DNA of 15,997 nucleotides from Candidatus Rifleibacteriota bacterium (GTDB lineage Bacteria; UBP17; UBA6191; JACPRK01): positions 1-15,997 of the forward strand of contig JACQZL010000367.1 in NCBI GenBank assembly GCA_016213865.1, written 5' to 3'. This document shows positions 7,048 through 15,631 of the stretch, piece by piece. Positions within the stretch are counted from its first letter, which is position 1. The number at the start of each line of letters is the position of its first letter. The translations under genes and the position numbers were made by a program. The notes beneath the pieces are model-generated. The model saw only the letters and a program-made list of their open reading frames with translations. It searched no databases and was not told the DNA's origin.

Positions 7048-10000
7048 TCACTGTTTGAGACGCGAGAGCCAGCTCCACGGCCGGGGGCCGTCCTTTTCGG
7101 GGCCTGAGCTCGTTTCGCCTCCGGCCCGGCCTCCCAGCAGGAATTCGAGCTCGATCCCCGGGACGAGCGAGATCCGGTCTCCGGGTTTCAAAACCTGCCC
7201 CTCGGCCAGCTCCCCGTTGACCAGCGTGGGCGTGCGCGCCCGGTTCTCGATCACGACCTGGCCCGCTTGCGTGCTGAGGATCGCCTGCTGCCCCGAGACA
7301 CTCTGCCACTTCACCTGCAGGTCGCTCTGAGGGTCCCTGCCGATCCGCACCACCATCTGGGCGAAGGGCAGCTCGGTGCCCTTTGCCCACGGCCCTTCGA
7401 GGACTCGCAGGCGGAACGGGACGCCCACGTCGCCGGTCGGGGGGCCCGTGTCGTGACTGGGTGCCGCGGGCTGCTGCTCCGAGGGCAGGCTGACCGGCAC
7501 CGTTTCGTTTTCGTGGCGAAGCTCCTGGAAGACGAACCGGCTCCCGGGGATCTCGAGGTTGGCGCTCCCCTCGAGCACTGTTTCGGCGCGCACGAGACGA
7601 CCGTTCAGGGTGGTCGGCGTCGAGCCCAGCGGCACCAGCCAGTATCGGCCGTCCCGAAACGCGATGTCCGCGTGGCGGCGCGAGACCGAGGCGTTGGCAA
7701 AAGTGACGTCGCAATCCTGGTTTCGCCCCAGGGTCACCCGCAGCCTGTGAAACTCGAGCCTCTCGTCGGCGTGCTCGCCATTGATGAACCCCAGCTCGAA
7801 GCCGGGACCGAAGTCCTCATCCTCCGCGGGAGATTGGGGCAGCACGAAGCGGAACTGGATGTCATCGCCGAACTTGATGAGATCGCCGTCATGGAGCGGC
7901 CGAGTCTCGACTCGGGCGCCCTCGACCCAGGTCCCCTGACGGCTAATGTTGTGTAGGACAAACTCCTCCAGTTCCAGTGCGATCACGAAGTGCTCGCGCG
8001 AGACGTGCGGGCTGGCGAAGATCATGTCGCACTGGTCGGAACGGCCCACAAGGAACTTGGTCGAGTTGACAGGGACCACGGCAGCCGGGCTGTCGGCCGG
8101 CGCGCTGGATACCGGCTCCAGGAAGTAGAGCGCGTTCACGCTAGCGGCCGAGCGAGCTCCGCCATCAGCAGACCTGTGCTTCGAGTCCGACACTCTCCCC
8201 GGGCTGAAGAACCGGAACTCCTCGCCGGAAGGAAATCCGATGACGTTCCCGTTCTCGAGCGTGACCGGGTTGGGGCACTCCGTCCCGTCGACCGTGGTCC
8301 TGTGCCCGGGTTTCGGATACAGGACGGTACGCCCTTCCAGGGTCACCAGATAGGCCACGGCGTCCGCCTGGGGCAATCCGGCCGTGGGGGCCTTCAACGG
8401 CAGCTCGCAGCTCGGGGTGTGACCGACCTTCACCTTCTCGCTCTCGAAGGCGATGCGTGCGCCGCCCGGCTGGCCCAGTGGCTCGAGCAGGAACAGGGTG
8501 CCGGGCCGAAACGTGGGACCGCTGGTGTGCTTGAACTCGAAGAGCTGCAGGTGCAAGCCACCCGGCAGGTCCAGGCGCTCGTCGATGCGCCAGGAGAACG
8601 GTGCGAGTCGCGGTTCGCCGCCGACCTGAAAAGTCACCGCCGGGTCGCGGCACCAGACCTTCACTCCGCTCCCTTGGTCCAGGGTGAGGAGAACGGGGTA
8701 GGGCTTGCCTCCGCGCAGGTCCAGGCGAACGTCACAGTGCTGCGAGTTGCCGACCAGCAGTGCCGGCTCGGCGAACGGGACGTCCCGACTGGGCCGGCCG
8801 GCGCCCCAGATGCGCACGCCGTAGGCAGACGGGTCCAGGGGCCCCGGGTCACCGTGGATGGGGGTCGCGGGCTTGTAGACGAACTCGTGTACGCCCTTGA
8901 GGGCAATGGAGTCACCCGAGTGGAGCAGGTGAGACTTGCGTGCGGCGGCCCCATTGACGGTGATGCCCTCCTCGGCCTCGGTGAGAAGGACGTGTCCGAA
9001 ACTGGCCCTGGCATCGAGCCGCAGCCACTCTCCTTCCGGGTCCAGATCGTCGAGACCCAGGACGCAGTGAGGAGGGCTGCCGATGGTCACGCTGGGCTTG
9101 GAGAACGTGAAGGTCCGTCCTCGAAGCGGGCCCCCCACGACTTCCAGGGTGAAGGCCGGGTTGGGTTCCGGATAGTGCGGCGGTGGATCGAGTCGGGCGT
9201 AGGCCAAGGCCCGGCCGGTACCCAGGAAGATGACGTCGTCCGGCTCCAAACACCTGGGCCGGCCGTCCAGGCCCTCGCGATTGACGGTCGTCAGCTTCTT
9301 CTCACTTCGATCGTGCAGGATGTGCGCCCGCCCCTGCCACGCGCAGATGGCGTGCAGGGACTCGATGGTGCCGTCGTTCGGGAAGCACAGGTCGCAAGCG
9401 GGGTCGCTCCCCATCATCACGAAGGGGTCCTCCCCCTTCCAGGCGACGGTCAAGGACCTCGAGTCGATTCCTTGAAGCTGAGCCATCGGGGGAGGGCGGT
9501 CCGCGTTGGCCGGCGTGAGCAGGACCGTCGCCGCGTCCGAGGGCTGCGGCAAGGGCGTCGGTGGCGTGCCGGGTGCGACCGACGGAGGAGGCGTCACGCC
9601 CAGCAGATCTGCCAGCGAGGACTGGCTGTCCTCCCAGCGGCCGGAAAGGCCCATGGCCCCATCGGCCGCGAGGATCTCGAACAGGAGCTGGTGCCCGCCG
9701 ATCTGGACCCGCTGGCCCGGAAGCACCTGTTCGTCCGAATGAACGGCATGGTCTCCCGAAATGACGGGTTCCTTGCCTTCGGGATAGAAGAAGTACTTGT
9801 CCTGACGTGCCCGGATCACCAGGTGCTTGCCCGAGACCCGATCGTCCGGGACGCACACGTCAGCCCCGATGGAAGAACCCACCACGACGAGCCCTTTTCG
9901 AAAGGTCTTGCGAGAGATCCGTTGCGACGGCGTGCGGACTTCGACCAGGAGGCCCCGCGGTGGCTTCTGGAGCATCGCATCCGGGAGCTCCGCCACCGGC

Positions 10001-10317
10001 CGGCCGGCGAAACGAACCACCAGGACGCTCTCGTCCCCGAGGCGGATTGCGTCTCCGCTGGCCAGCACCTGCGAATCGGTGATCGGCTGGCCGTTGACGC
10101 AGATGTCCTCGGGGCTCAGGGCGTACAGCTCGTAGCCCTTGTTGGTCAAGGTAATCAGGGCGTGCTTGGGCAGGACCTTCGGGCCCGGCACGACGACGTC
10201 CGCGCGCGGGTCCGAGCCCAGCATCACGTGGTCTCCGCGGATGGAGATCGGCTTGCCGCCCTTGTACGGACCCGACTCGAAAGTGAATTCCAGTTCGCCT
10301 GTTTCCACGCTATCCAT
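7048..10317 (-). CDS. protein with nine tandem FHA modules
   Basis: The 1089 residues (from ATG 10317) hold nine FHA-like modules at about 8-105, 122-217, 287-378, 388-483, 499-596, 606-706, 728-827, 839-933 and 967-1063. Each shows a GxxxxxC/AD-type first loop and usually the later TxVNG and L..GD.I.LG elements; module 5 is the most degenerate. A Pro/Thr-rich linker separates modules 2 and 3. FHA domains bind phosphothreonine through the GR arginine and an SxxH motif. GR is present only in modules 7 (VGRSDQCD), 8 (LGRNQDCD) and 9 (IGRDPQSD); modules 1-6 have Ser, Asn or His there. SxxH is intact with GR only in 7 (SREH) and 8 (SRRH). No signal peptide or membrane segment is visible, so it is probably cytoplasmic. 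In-frame GTG starts at 10335 (overlapping the upstream stop as GTGA) and 10347 are alternatives. Likely a phosphorylation-dependent scaffold (inference). Confidence 0.85.
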   Translation of the reverse strand: MDSVETGELEFTFESGPYKGGKPISIRGDHVMLGSDPRADVVVPGPKVLPKHALITLTNKGYELYALSPEDICVNGQPITDSQVLASGDAIRLGDESVLVVRFAGRPVAELPDAMLQKPPRGLLVEVRTPSQRISRKTFRKGLVVVGSSIGADVCVPDDRVSGKHLVIRARQDKYFFYPEGKEPVISGDHAVHSDEQVLPGQRVQIGGHQLLFEILAADGAMGLSGRWEDSQSSLADLLGVTPPPSVAPGTPPTPLPQPSDAATVLLTPANADRPPPMAQLQGIDSRSLTVAWKGEDPFVMMGSDPACDLCFPNDGTIESLHAICAWQGRAHILHDRSEKKLTTVNREGLDGRPRCLEPDDVIFLGTGRALAYARLDPPPHYPEPNPAFTLEVVGGPLRGRTFTFSKPSVTIGSPPHCVLGLDDLDPEGEWLRLDARASFGHVLLTEAEEGITVNGAAARKSHLLHSGDSIALKGVHEFVYKPATPIHGDPGPLDPSAYGVRIWGAGRPSRDVPFAEPALLVGNSQHCDVRLDLRGGKPYPVLLTLDQGSGVKVWCRDPAVTFQVGGEPRLAPFSWRIDERLDLPGGLHLQLFEFKHTSGPTFRPGTLFLLEPLGQPGGARIAFESEKVKVGHTPSCELPLKAPTAGLPQADAVAYLVTLEGRTVLYPKPGHRTTVDGTECPNPVTLENGNVIGFPSGEEFRFFSPGRVSDSKHRSADGGARSAASVNALYFLEPVSSAPADSPAAVVPVNSTKFLVGRSDQCDMIFASPHVSREHFVIALELEEFVLHNISRQGTWVEGARVETRPLHDGDLIKFGDDIQFRFVLPQSPAEDEDFGPGFELGFINGEHADERLEFHRLRVTLGRNQDCDVTFANASVSRRHADIAFRDGRYWLVPLGSTPTTLNGRLVRAETVLEGSANLEIPGSRFVFQELRHENETVPVSLPSEQQPAAPSHDTGPPTGDVGVPFRLRVLEGPWAKGTELPFAQMVVRIGRDPQSDLQVKWQSVSGQQAILSTQAGQVVIENRARTPTLVNGELAEGQVLKPGDRISLVPGIELEFLLGGRAGGETSSGPEKDGPRPWSWLSRLKQ
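7129..10296 (-). repeat. nine tandem FHA-type modules
   Basis: Modules of about 90-100 residues recur through nearly the whole protein, in the order 1 to 9 from 10296 down to 7129. They share the first-loop pattern [VLIM]G[SNHR]...C/AD and the end pattern L..GD.[IV].[LF]G. The copies are strongly divergent, so the duplication is ancient. The arginine at the fourth position of that pattern is kept only in the last three copies. Confidence 0.75.
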
Positions 10318-10331
10318 AAGTCTCTGCGAAG

Positions 10332-13300
10332 TCACTGAGGGCTGCACTGGACTGTCCCGTTGGCGGCGACGAACATGCCCTCGCCTCGGTCGCCCGGGAA
10401 AATGCTGTCATCCACGATGACGTAGAACGTGTCTCCTCTGGGGAGGTTGAATGTGAGGTTGGCGCTGCGGTTCTCAGTCGACTGGGCGATGGCCCCGCCG
10501 ACCGGGTTGGCGTCGCCCTTCTGCCACGACATCGCCGACCTCGCCTGACCGCTCGGCACGACGAAGACGTCGACCTCGGAGGACGACGTCACTGAGAGCT
10601 TGAAGTTGCCGCCGTTGCACGGGAGCTTGAAGACCGTGCGCCCGTTGGCAGGCAGGTTGAAGGACTGGTTCATGGTGCACTCGCCGGCGCCGGCAACCGC
10701 CGCTGTGCCCGAACTGGCGGAGGTGGCTGCTGCAACGGCAGCCAGCTCGAAGGTCTCGTTCTTCTCCTGGCCGGGATCAATGGTTACGGTCCTGGTCTCC
10801 GACCACTCGCCGCGTCCCTCGCGAACCCGGACCCGGTGCGATCCGGCATCCAGTTGCAGGCGTCCATCCGAAGAGAGCCGGCGTGCGTCGGTCTGGTCGA
10901 CCCCAATGTAGAGGTTGGACGTCACAGGCTGGTCACCGCGCCGGGCGACTACGATCAACGTGCCCTTTTCCGGGCCGGGAACCTCGAACTCCTCCCGGGA
11001 GTCCTTGGCGACTTCGATCGACACTGTCCTGGTGGGCGACCACGGTCCCTGTCCCTCGCAAACACGCACCTCGTGCGAGCCGGCGGGCAGTTTCAGGCGA
11101 CCGCCGGGCGGGATCTGTCGACGCTTGCCTCCATCCAGGCTGACGAAGAGGTTGGTCGCCAGCGTCTCCTCACCACGCTTGACGATTGCGACCAACGTGC
11201 CGTCCTCGATCGGGAGCACCACCTCCCGTTCCATTCTCGCGCCGGCCGTCAGCACGACGTCAGGAACGGGTGTCCACGGCCCCGATTGCCCCTCGCGCAC
11301 CCGGACCCGATGCGTCCCGGCGCTCAGCACGAGTCCCCGGGCGGGCAGGCTCCGTGCGGGCCCCTCGTTGACGGTCACCCAGAGGTTTCTGGACAAGGGT
11401 TGTTCCCCGCGCTTCACGATCACGACGAGCGTCGCGCGCGACTGCAGCGCGATGGCAACTTGCGTTTCGGCGCCCGATGCGACTCTTGCGAGCTCCGACG
11501 CCGCTGCCCACTCCCCGTCCGTGCCGATGCGAACCTCCACTCGGTAGCTTCCGGGGGGCAGTTTCTCGAACCGGCCGCCCTCCGGTAGCGTCTGCGCCTT
11601 GCCCCGATCGAGCCTGACGAATACCCCGGTGGTCACCTCTCTTCCGTCCTGCGTGACGAGGACCCGCAGCGTGCCCGGGGGGACCAGAACCGACACCGTC
11701 ACGCGGGTCTCCCTGCCGGCCACGACCCGGGCCGTGGGGGCCGCCGTCCACTCCCTCTCGTCCGCCAGGCGCGCCTCCACCTGATAGCTCCCGGGAGTCA
11801 GCTTCTCGAACCGGCCGCCCTCCGGGAATGGCATCTCGGCGCCGTTATTCAAACGGACCAGCACGCCTGCCGTCACACTCTCGGTGCCACGGGTGACTTC
11901 CACCCGCATGGTCCCCATCGTTGGCGGCAACTCCACCTCTAGCCGCGATTCGGAACCGGCCGCGATCTCGACCTCGCGGGAAGGGGACCACTCGCCCGCG
12001 GGGCCTGCTCTGACTTCTATCCGGTATCTGCCTGGCCGCAACTGCAGGCGTCCGGCGCCGTCCGGCGCCGCCTCCTTGCCTCCGTTGACGCGAGCCAGCA
12101 ACCCCTCGCTCACGGCGGCTCCGTCTTGTCGGACGGCCAGAGTCAGGACTCCAGGCTCCACGATAGCGAGCGAAACCGTCCGAGTTAGCTTGGCCGGCAG
12201 CTCGAGCCGTGCGGAGTCGCTTGCCGAAGTGCCCTTCCGCGCCTGAAAGCTGTGCTCTCCAGGCGGAAGCGTCAGCCGCCAATCCGCTGGAATCGTCACT
12301 TGCTGACGATCGTCCACAAAGACCTGCACCTCGCCTGCCAGCGCCGGTCGGCCGTTGACGGTGACCTCGAGGCTCGCGATGGCCGTCTCCGGTGGTGGGG
12401 GTGGCAACGGCGGCACGGAGACGTCGGCGAGACCGCTTCGATTGCCGGCGCGATCCGTGGCGTTCAGGGAGACCCGCGTGAACGGACCTTCCGCGAGGGT
12501 CACCCGGAAGGCCCCGTCAGTTGCCTGCGTGGTCACGAGCGGTGCGGCCTCGGAATCGGCGGCCCGGATCTGCACGGTCGAGCCGCGTTCCGCCGAGCCC
12601 GTGAGGGTCCAGCCACGGCCGCCTTGCGGGAGAACGGCCGCCACGGCGCTCGGGGCTGGAGGAGGATCGATGTCGTTGGCACCGGTCGTCCCCTCGCTCT
12701 CGTTGCCTGCCGCATCTGTCACCGACACCGTGAAGCGTCCGATCCGGTTGTCGCCCAGGTCTATCCGGTAGCGGCCGTCGGCGGCCACCATGGTGCTCAG
12801 GGTCGTCGCACCCGCGGCCTCCGGTCGCAGGTCCACCCGGGCCTTCGCCTCCGCGTGGCCTGCGATCCAGTCGGACTGGCGGGGCGCGTTCTGGGCGACG
12901 GTCTCGATGGATGCCGCCGCGGGACGCTCCACGTCGTTGGCGAAAGTGACGTACTCGCTCTCCCTGCCTGTGGTGCTGAGCGCCGAGACGGCGACTGAAG
13001 CGACCATGTTGTCTCCGAGGTCGAGTTCGAACGAGCCCATCGGCGCCGCAAGAGTGGCGAGCACCGTTCCGTCTGCCGAGCGCTCCCGGATGCAGACTCT
13101 GGCTCCGGGCTGAACCGTGCCTCTGACACCATCCGTCTTGCCTGGAGGCGCCGAGGCGATCTGGCAGACGGGCGATGGCGGCGCCTCGTCCGGCTTCAGC
13201 ACGAAGGCGACAGAGGCTGTCGCACACGGCACCACCTGGACAGACTGGGCCTTCGGCAGGAACCCCGGCTTGGTGGCTGTCAAGTTGTAGGTACCCCGTG

Positions 13301-14444
13301 GAACCGTCATCGCGGGCGCGGCCAGACCCGAAACCGCCAGTCCCTGCACCACGGGAGGATCGAACCTCAGGGACCAATCCTGCTCGCTGGCCCTGGCCAA
13401 CACCTGCCCGGGAAGCGCGACCTTCACCACGGTCGTACGCCCCTCCGTGATGCTGGCGCTCGTTCGGGTCGTGAAGCCAGCGGGGCCGATGGAGAACGCC
13501 CAGATCGTGCCGCCCCCGGGCAGCGCCGTCGTGTACGGCGTTCGCGTACCCGCGTTCAACCAGGCCGGCCCCGCAAGCGGGACCGCCGGTGGGTCGCTCT
13601 CCACGACCAGCCACCCGAGCCTCTCGAACTGCATGCGCCAGGTCGAGGCGCGACTGCCCTCGTCGAGGCTCAGCCTCACCAGGGCTGCCGTCGCCTCGCT
13701 GAACCAAACCATCGTGGTTGCCCTCGTCAGGCCGGCGCTGGCAGCCACGAGCCTCATGTTGGAACGAGTCGTCGACAGGGTTGCTTCCACCGACGCGTCC
13801 TCGACGTCGTCGGCCCGCTCGACGGTGAAGCGGAACGGGACTCCTGGCGTTCCTCTGAGGCGGACCACGGCGGTCGGCAGGCCAGGTGGAGGGTGCAACT
13901 TGACGCTCGTGGTGCCGTCCAGGCCGGGTGTCGACGCTTGCCCCTCGAGGAACTCGAAGGCGTCCGACAAGGACCGCGAATCGAAGAAGCGGCTGCGAGC
14001 CGGCGAGAAGACCACTTCCTCGAGGAGGGGGGGCTCCTGCTGCCCGACGGATGCGAGCGCCGCACCCAGGAGAGTGCGGTTGAAGTGGCCGCGAAAGTCG
14101 GGTGACCGCAAGACCTCCAGCAGCAAGTCCGGCCTCGAGCGCGTGGCGCTCTCGATCGAGTTCCTCCATCGCTCGTCACCCTTGGCGTATTGCATCACGG
14201 CCAGGTAGTACCCGCACCAGGCCCTGTCGGCCGCGCCTAGCGTCTTGTCGCTGAGCTGCCTCAGACGGCCCTCGGCCGAGGTGAAGTCCAGGCCTTCCTT
14301 CAGCCGGTGGTACACCGCGAGCACCTCACGGGGCGGCGCCGCGACCGTGCTCGACGAAGGGGCGGCCCACACGGCCTGGGCAGGGACTGCGGCGAAGACG
14401 AGTCCTGCCAGCAATCCGAGCGGCGTGTGGGCGGCCAGCTTCAC
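10332..14444 (-). CDS. large exported Ig-like and PEGA-like repeat protein
   Basis: The 1370-residue product starts at GTG 14444, overlapping the previous stop as GTGA. A signal peptide covers residues 1-24 or 1-27 (LLAGLVFAAVPAQA, then VWA/A). Residues ~38-175 look helical, possibly TPR-like. Residues ~275-345 resemble a PEGA domain (ESDPPA, TRTPYTTALPGGG, VKVALP) and ~366-416 a second one (PRGTYNLTATKPGF). Residues ~427-678 are three bacterial Ig-like domains (SVTDAAGNES, NATDRAGNRS). After a poly-Pro spacer, residues ~689-1236 hold seven PEGA-like repeats. The C-terminus (~1257-1368, with Cys1256, Cys1276 and Cys1367) is a beta-rich domain resembling pre-peptidase C-terminal folds (DVFVVPSG, YVIVDDS). 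No enzyme motif was seen. It is probably periplasmic or cell-surface and acts with the downstream FHA protein through co-expression (inference). Confidence 0.8.
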   Translation of the reverse strand: MKLAAHTPLGLLAGLVFAAVPAQAVWAAPSSSTVAAPPREVLAVYHRLKEGLDFTSAEGRLRQLSDKTLGAADRAWCGYYLAVMQYAKGDERWRNSIESATRSRPDLLLEVLRSPDFRGHFNRTLLGAALASVGQQEPPLLEEVVFSPARSRFFDSRSLSDAFEFLEGQASTPGLDGTTSVKLHPPPGLPTAVVRLRGTPGVPFRFTVERADDVEDASVEATLSTTRSNMRLVAASAGLTRATTMVWFSEATAALVRLSLDEGSRASTWRMQFERLGWLVVESDPPAVPLAGPAWLNAGTRTPYTTALPGGGTIWAFSIGPAGFTTRTSASITEGRTTVVKVALPGQVLARASEQDWSLRFDPPVVQGLAVSGLAAPAMTVPRGTYNLTATKPGFLPKAQSVQVVPCATASVAFVLKPDEAPPSPVCQIASAPPGKTDGVRGTVQPGARVCIRERSADGTVLATLAAPMGSFELDLGDNMVASVAVSALSTTGRESEYVTFANDVERPAAASIETVAQNAPRQSDWIAGHAEAKARVDLRPEAAGATTLSTMVAADGRYRIDLGDNRIGRFTVSVTDAAGNESEGTTGANDIDPPPAPSAVAAVLPQGGRGWTLTGSAERGSTVQIRAADSEAAPLVTTQATDGAFRVTLAEGPFTRVSLNATDRAGNRSGLADVSVPPLPPPPPETAIASLEVTVNGRPALAGEVQVFVDDRQQVTIPADWRLTLPPGEHSFQARKGTSASDSARLELPAKLTRTVSLAIVEPGVLTLAVRQDGAAVSEGLLARVNGGKEAAPDGAGRLQLRPGRYRIEVRAGPAGEWSPSREVEIAAGSESRLEVELPPTMGTMRVEVTRGTESVTAGVLVRLNNGAEMPFPEGGRFEKLTPGSYQVEARLADEREWTAAPTARVVAGRETRVTVSVLVPPGTLRVLVTQDGREVTTGVFVRLDRGKAQTLPEGGRFEKLPPGSYRVEVRIGTDGEWAAASELARVASGAETQVAIALQSRATLVVIVKRGEQPLSRNLWVTVNEGPARSLPARGLVLSAGTHRVRVREGQSGPWTPVPDVVLTAGARMEREVVLPIEDGTLVAIVKRGEETLATNLFVSLDGGKRRQIPPGGRLKLPAGSHEVRVCEGQGPWSPTRTVSIEVAKDSREEFEVPGPEKGTLIVVARRGDQPVTSNLYIGVDQTDARRLSSDGRLQLDAGSHRVRVREGRGEWSETRTVTIDPGQEKNETFELAAVAAATSASSGTAAVAGAGECTMNQSFNLPANGRTVFKLPCNGGNFKLSVTSSSEVDVFVVPSGQARSAMSWQKGDANPVGGAIAQSTENRSANLTFNLPRGDTFYVIVDDSIFPGDRGEGMFVAANGTVQCSPQ
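10737..12380 (-). repeat. seven tandem PEGA-like repeats of about 79 residues
   Basis: Repeat starts on the minus strand lie near 12380, 12152, 11915, 11675, 11435, 11201 and 10964. Each has GTL.V.V, then a [VA]T.[GN][LV][FW]V.[LV] strand, a GGRF or GRL turn, a PGS[YH].V.VR strand, and an EW or PW motif before a final TV.[IV] strand. The first copy is the shortest and most divergent. Copies 2 and 3 of the six long units share an EGGRFEKL.PGSY segment and are the most alike at DNA level (the block CTCGAACCGGCCGCCCTCCG occurs at both 11565-11584 and 11805-11824). Confidence 0.75.
14441..14444 (-). other. GTGA start/stop overlap
   Basis: The GTG start of the 1370-residue gene (14444-14442) overlaps the TGA stop of the 374-residue gene (14443-14441) by the four-base GTGA. 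This layout usually means translational coupling. A similar GTGA occurs at 10335-10332, at the stop of the 1370-residue gene. Confidence 0.7.
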
Positions 14445-15565
14445 GGACGGACGATCTCCAGGAGGACCTCTCCAGGGGCGGCCGATGCGGTCCAGACCGC
14501 CAGCGCGTACCTGCCGGGACCCAGCGGCTGCCGGACTTCCCAGGTCGTCCGGTCGTCAGATGCGACCGTCTCCACCAGGGACTGCTGCATCCACTCCCGG
14601 CAGACGGCAGGCTGCAGACCATCCGGGGTAAGGTCCGTGCCGGGAAGAGGGCCGTGCCGCAGCAACACGGTCTCGGGCGCGACGGGAAAGCGAGGCCGCA
14701 AGGTCAGCAGCGTGCCCGCCGGAAGGCCTTCGGGGAGGTCGAAGGGCCGGCAGCGGACCTGGGGCACATGAACCTCCTCGAAAGGCACCGATACTCGCAC
14801 CGGTTCGAGAGGCCGCGGATAACCCAACTTCAGTTCCACCGACTCGGGGCCCCAATCCTGGCTCGCCAGCACGAGAGCGTATTGACCCGGTGGGTGCGAA
14901 GAGAGGCATGTCCACTCGGACGTGCTGGCTCGGGACGGTCTCGCTCGGAGGTTGGCCTCCATCCACTGGCGGCACGCCCTGCTCGTCAGACTCGACTTCG
15001 AAATCTGCCCGCCGGGAATCGGACCCAGCAAGAAGGCGCTCGTGCCTGCCTCCTCGGACAGCAGTCCCAGCGAGATCGTCGTCCCCGTAGGCAGCCCGCG
15101 GCCGAGGCGCACGAGGCGATAGCGGAGGCGTTCGGCTCGGGACTTGTCAAAGAGGACCCGCAAGACCTCGGGGCGCTTGCCCTGTCTTGCCGCCGGAGTC
15201 AACTTGACCGTTATCGGCTTCGGGCGAGCGCCCGGACCCACCATGACGCCGACCTCCTCGGCCCGATACCCATCCTGCAGGATGCTGATGCTGAGTCGGG
15301 TCGGCCTGGACGGCAGGGCGCCCGCCCAGCAGGTCGGCGTGCGGCCGAGGCTGACCCGGTCGCCGTCTCCAAGCCTGGCAAAGACCCGGGCCAGCCTGGG
15401 CTCGGAGTCGATCCAGAGCCGGACCGCGGATACCTTGGGCAAGGGACGGAGGTGGTCTGCCGGATCCTCAGGCTGGGCGGAACAGGGGAGACAGGCCACG
15501 AACGCCGCTGCAAGGGCCAGGAACTGACGTGTCCATGACGAACCGCGAAAAGACCGGTGAAGCAC
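14441..15565 (-). CDS. exported protein with a PEGA-like domain and a duplicated ~100-residue module
   Basis: The 374-residue product starts at GTG 15565 with a signal peptide (basic start, then FLALAAAFVACLPCSA, cleavage before QPE near residue 31). AAGGAG at 15578-15583 is its likely ribosome binding site, though the 12-base spacer is long. Residues ~47-124 resemble a PEGA domain (VSLGRTP, ILQDGYRAEEV, ITVKLTP), a fold common in bacterial envelope proteins. Residues ~149-248 and ~271-373 are two copies of a module I cannot name, each with GLP.GT, an FLLG or VLLRHG strand, C.R.WM (CRQWM, CREWM) and a closing PG.YAL.[LV]. The same module forms the upstream partial gene. No catalytic motif was seen. 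It overlaps the 1370-residue gene by GTGA, so the two are probably made together and may interact in the periplasm (inference). Confidence 0.7.
   Translation of the reverse strand: MLHRSFRGSSWTRQFLALAAAFVACLPCSAQPEDPADHLRPLPKVSAVRLWIDSEPRLARVFARLGDGDRVSLGRTPTCWAGALPSRPTRLSISILQDGYRAEEVGVMVGPGARPKPITVKLTPAARQGKRPEVLRVLFDKSRAERLRYRLVRLGRGLPTGTTISLGLLSEEAGTSAFLLGPIPGGQISKSSLTSRACRQWMEANLRARPSRASTSEWTCLSSHPPGQYALVLASQDWGPESVELKLGYPRPLEPVRVSVPFEEVHVPQVRCRPFDLPEGLPAGTLLTLRPRFPVAPETVLLRHGPLPGTDLTPDGLQPAVCREWMQQSLVETVASDDRTTWEVRQPLGPGRYALAVWTASAAPGEVLLEIVRP
14447..15121 (-). repeat. two related ~100-residue modules with a CRxWM motif
   Basis: The two copies lie at about 14822-15121 and 14447-14755. 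Both read LP[TA]GT..[ST]L, then a strand with LLGP or LLRHGPLPG, then ACRQWM or VCREWM, and finally PPGQYALVL or GPGRYALAV. Between them is a short charged linker. A third, more divergent copy is in the partial gene at 15632-15997. Confidence 0.6.
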
Positions 15566-15577
15566 TTGTTTCGAACG

Positions 15578-15583
15578 CTCCTT
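15578..15583 (-). promoter_or_regulatory. probable ribosome binding site AAGGAG
   Basis: On the minus strand AAGGAG lies 12 bases before GTG 15565, which is longer than usual. No better-placed start codon is in frame. The rest of the 66-base gap (15566-15631) holds a short GTGGCTCC direct repeat and no convincing promoter. Confidence 0.4.
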
Positions 15584-15631
15584 CTTGGCTGTTGGAGGGC
15601 TAGGTGGCCAGGTGGCTCCGTGGCTCCGTGG

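Noticed and set aside
6563..7714. A 383-codon minus-strand frame over the end of the FHA gene and the zinc-ribbon gene.
   Set aside because: It overlaps FHA module 9 in the wrong frame and is low-complexity Arg/Gly/Pro.
7990..10338. A 782-codon open frame on the plus strand opposite the FHA gene.
   Set aside because: It is Arg/His/Gly-rich with no domain, and the minus strand encodes recognisable FHA modules. Long antisense open frames are expected in GC-rich coding DNA.
12517..14169. A 550-codon open frame on the minus strand, overlapping the PEGA/Ig gene in another frame.
   Set aside because: It lacks a signal peptide and domains and is Arg-rich, while the main frame carries Ig-like motifs.
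15601..15631. GTGGCTCC direct repeat after the partial minus-strand gene.
   Set aside because: Only two copies in a short gap; no link to a known element.
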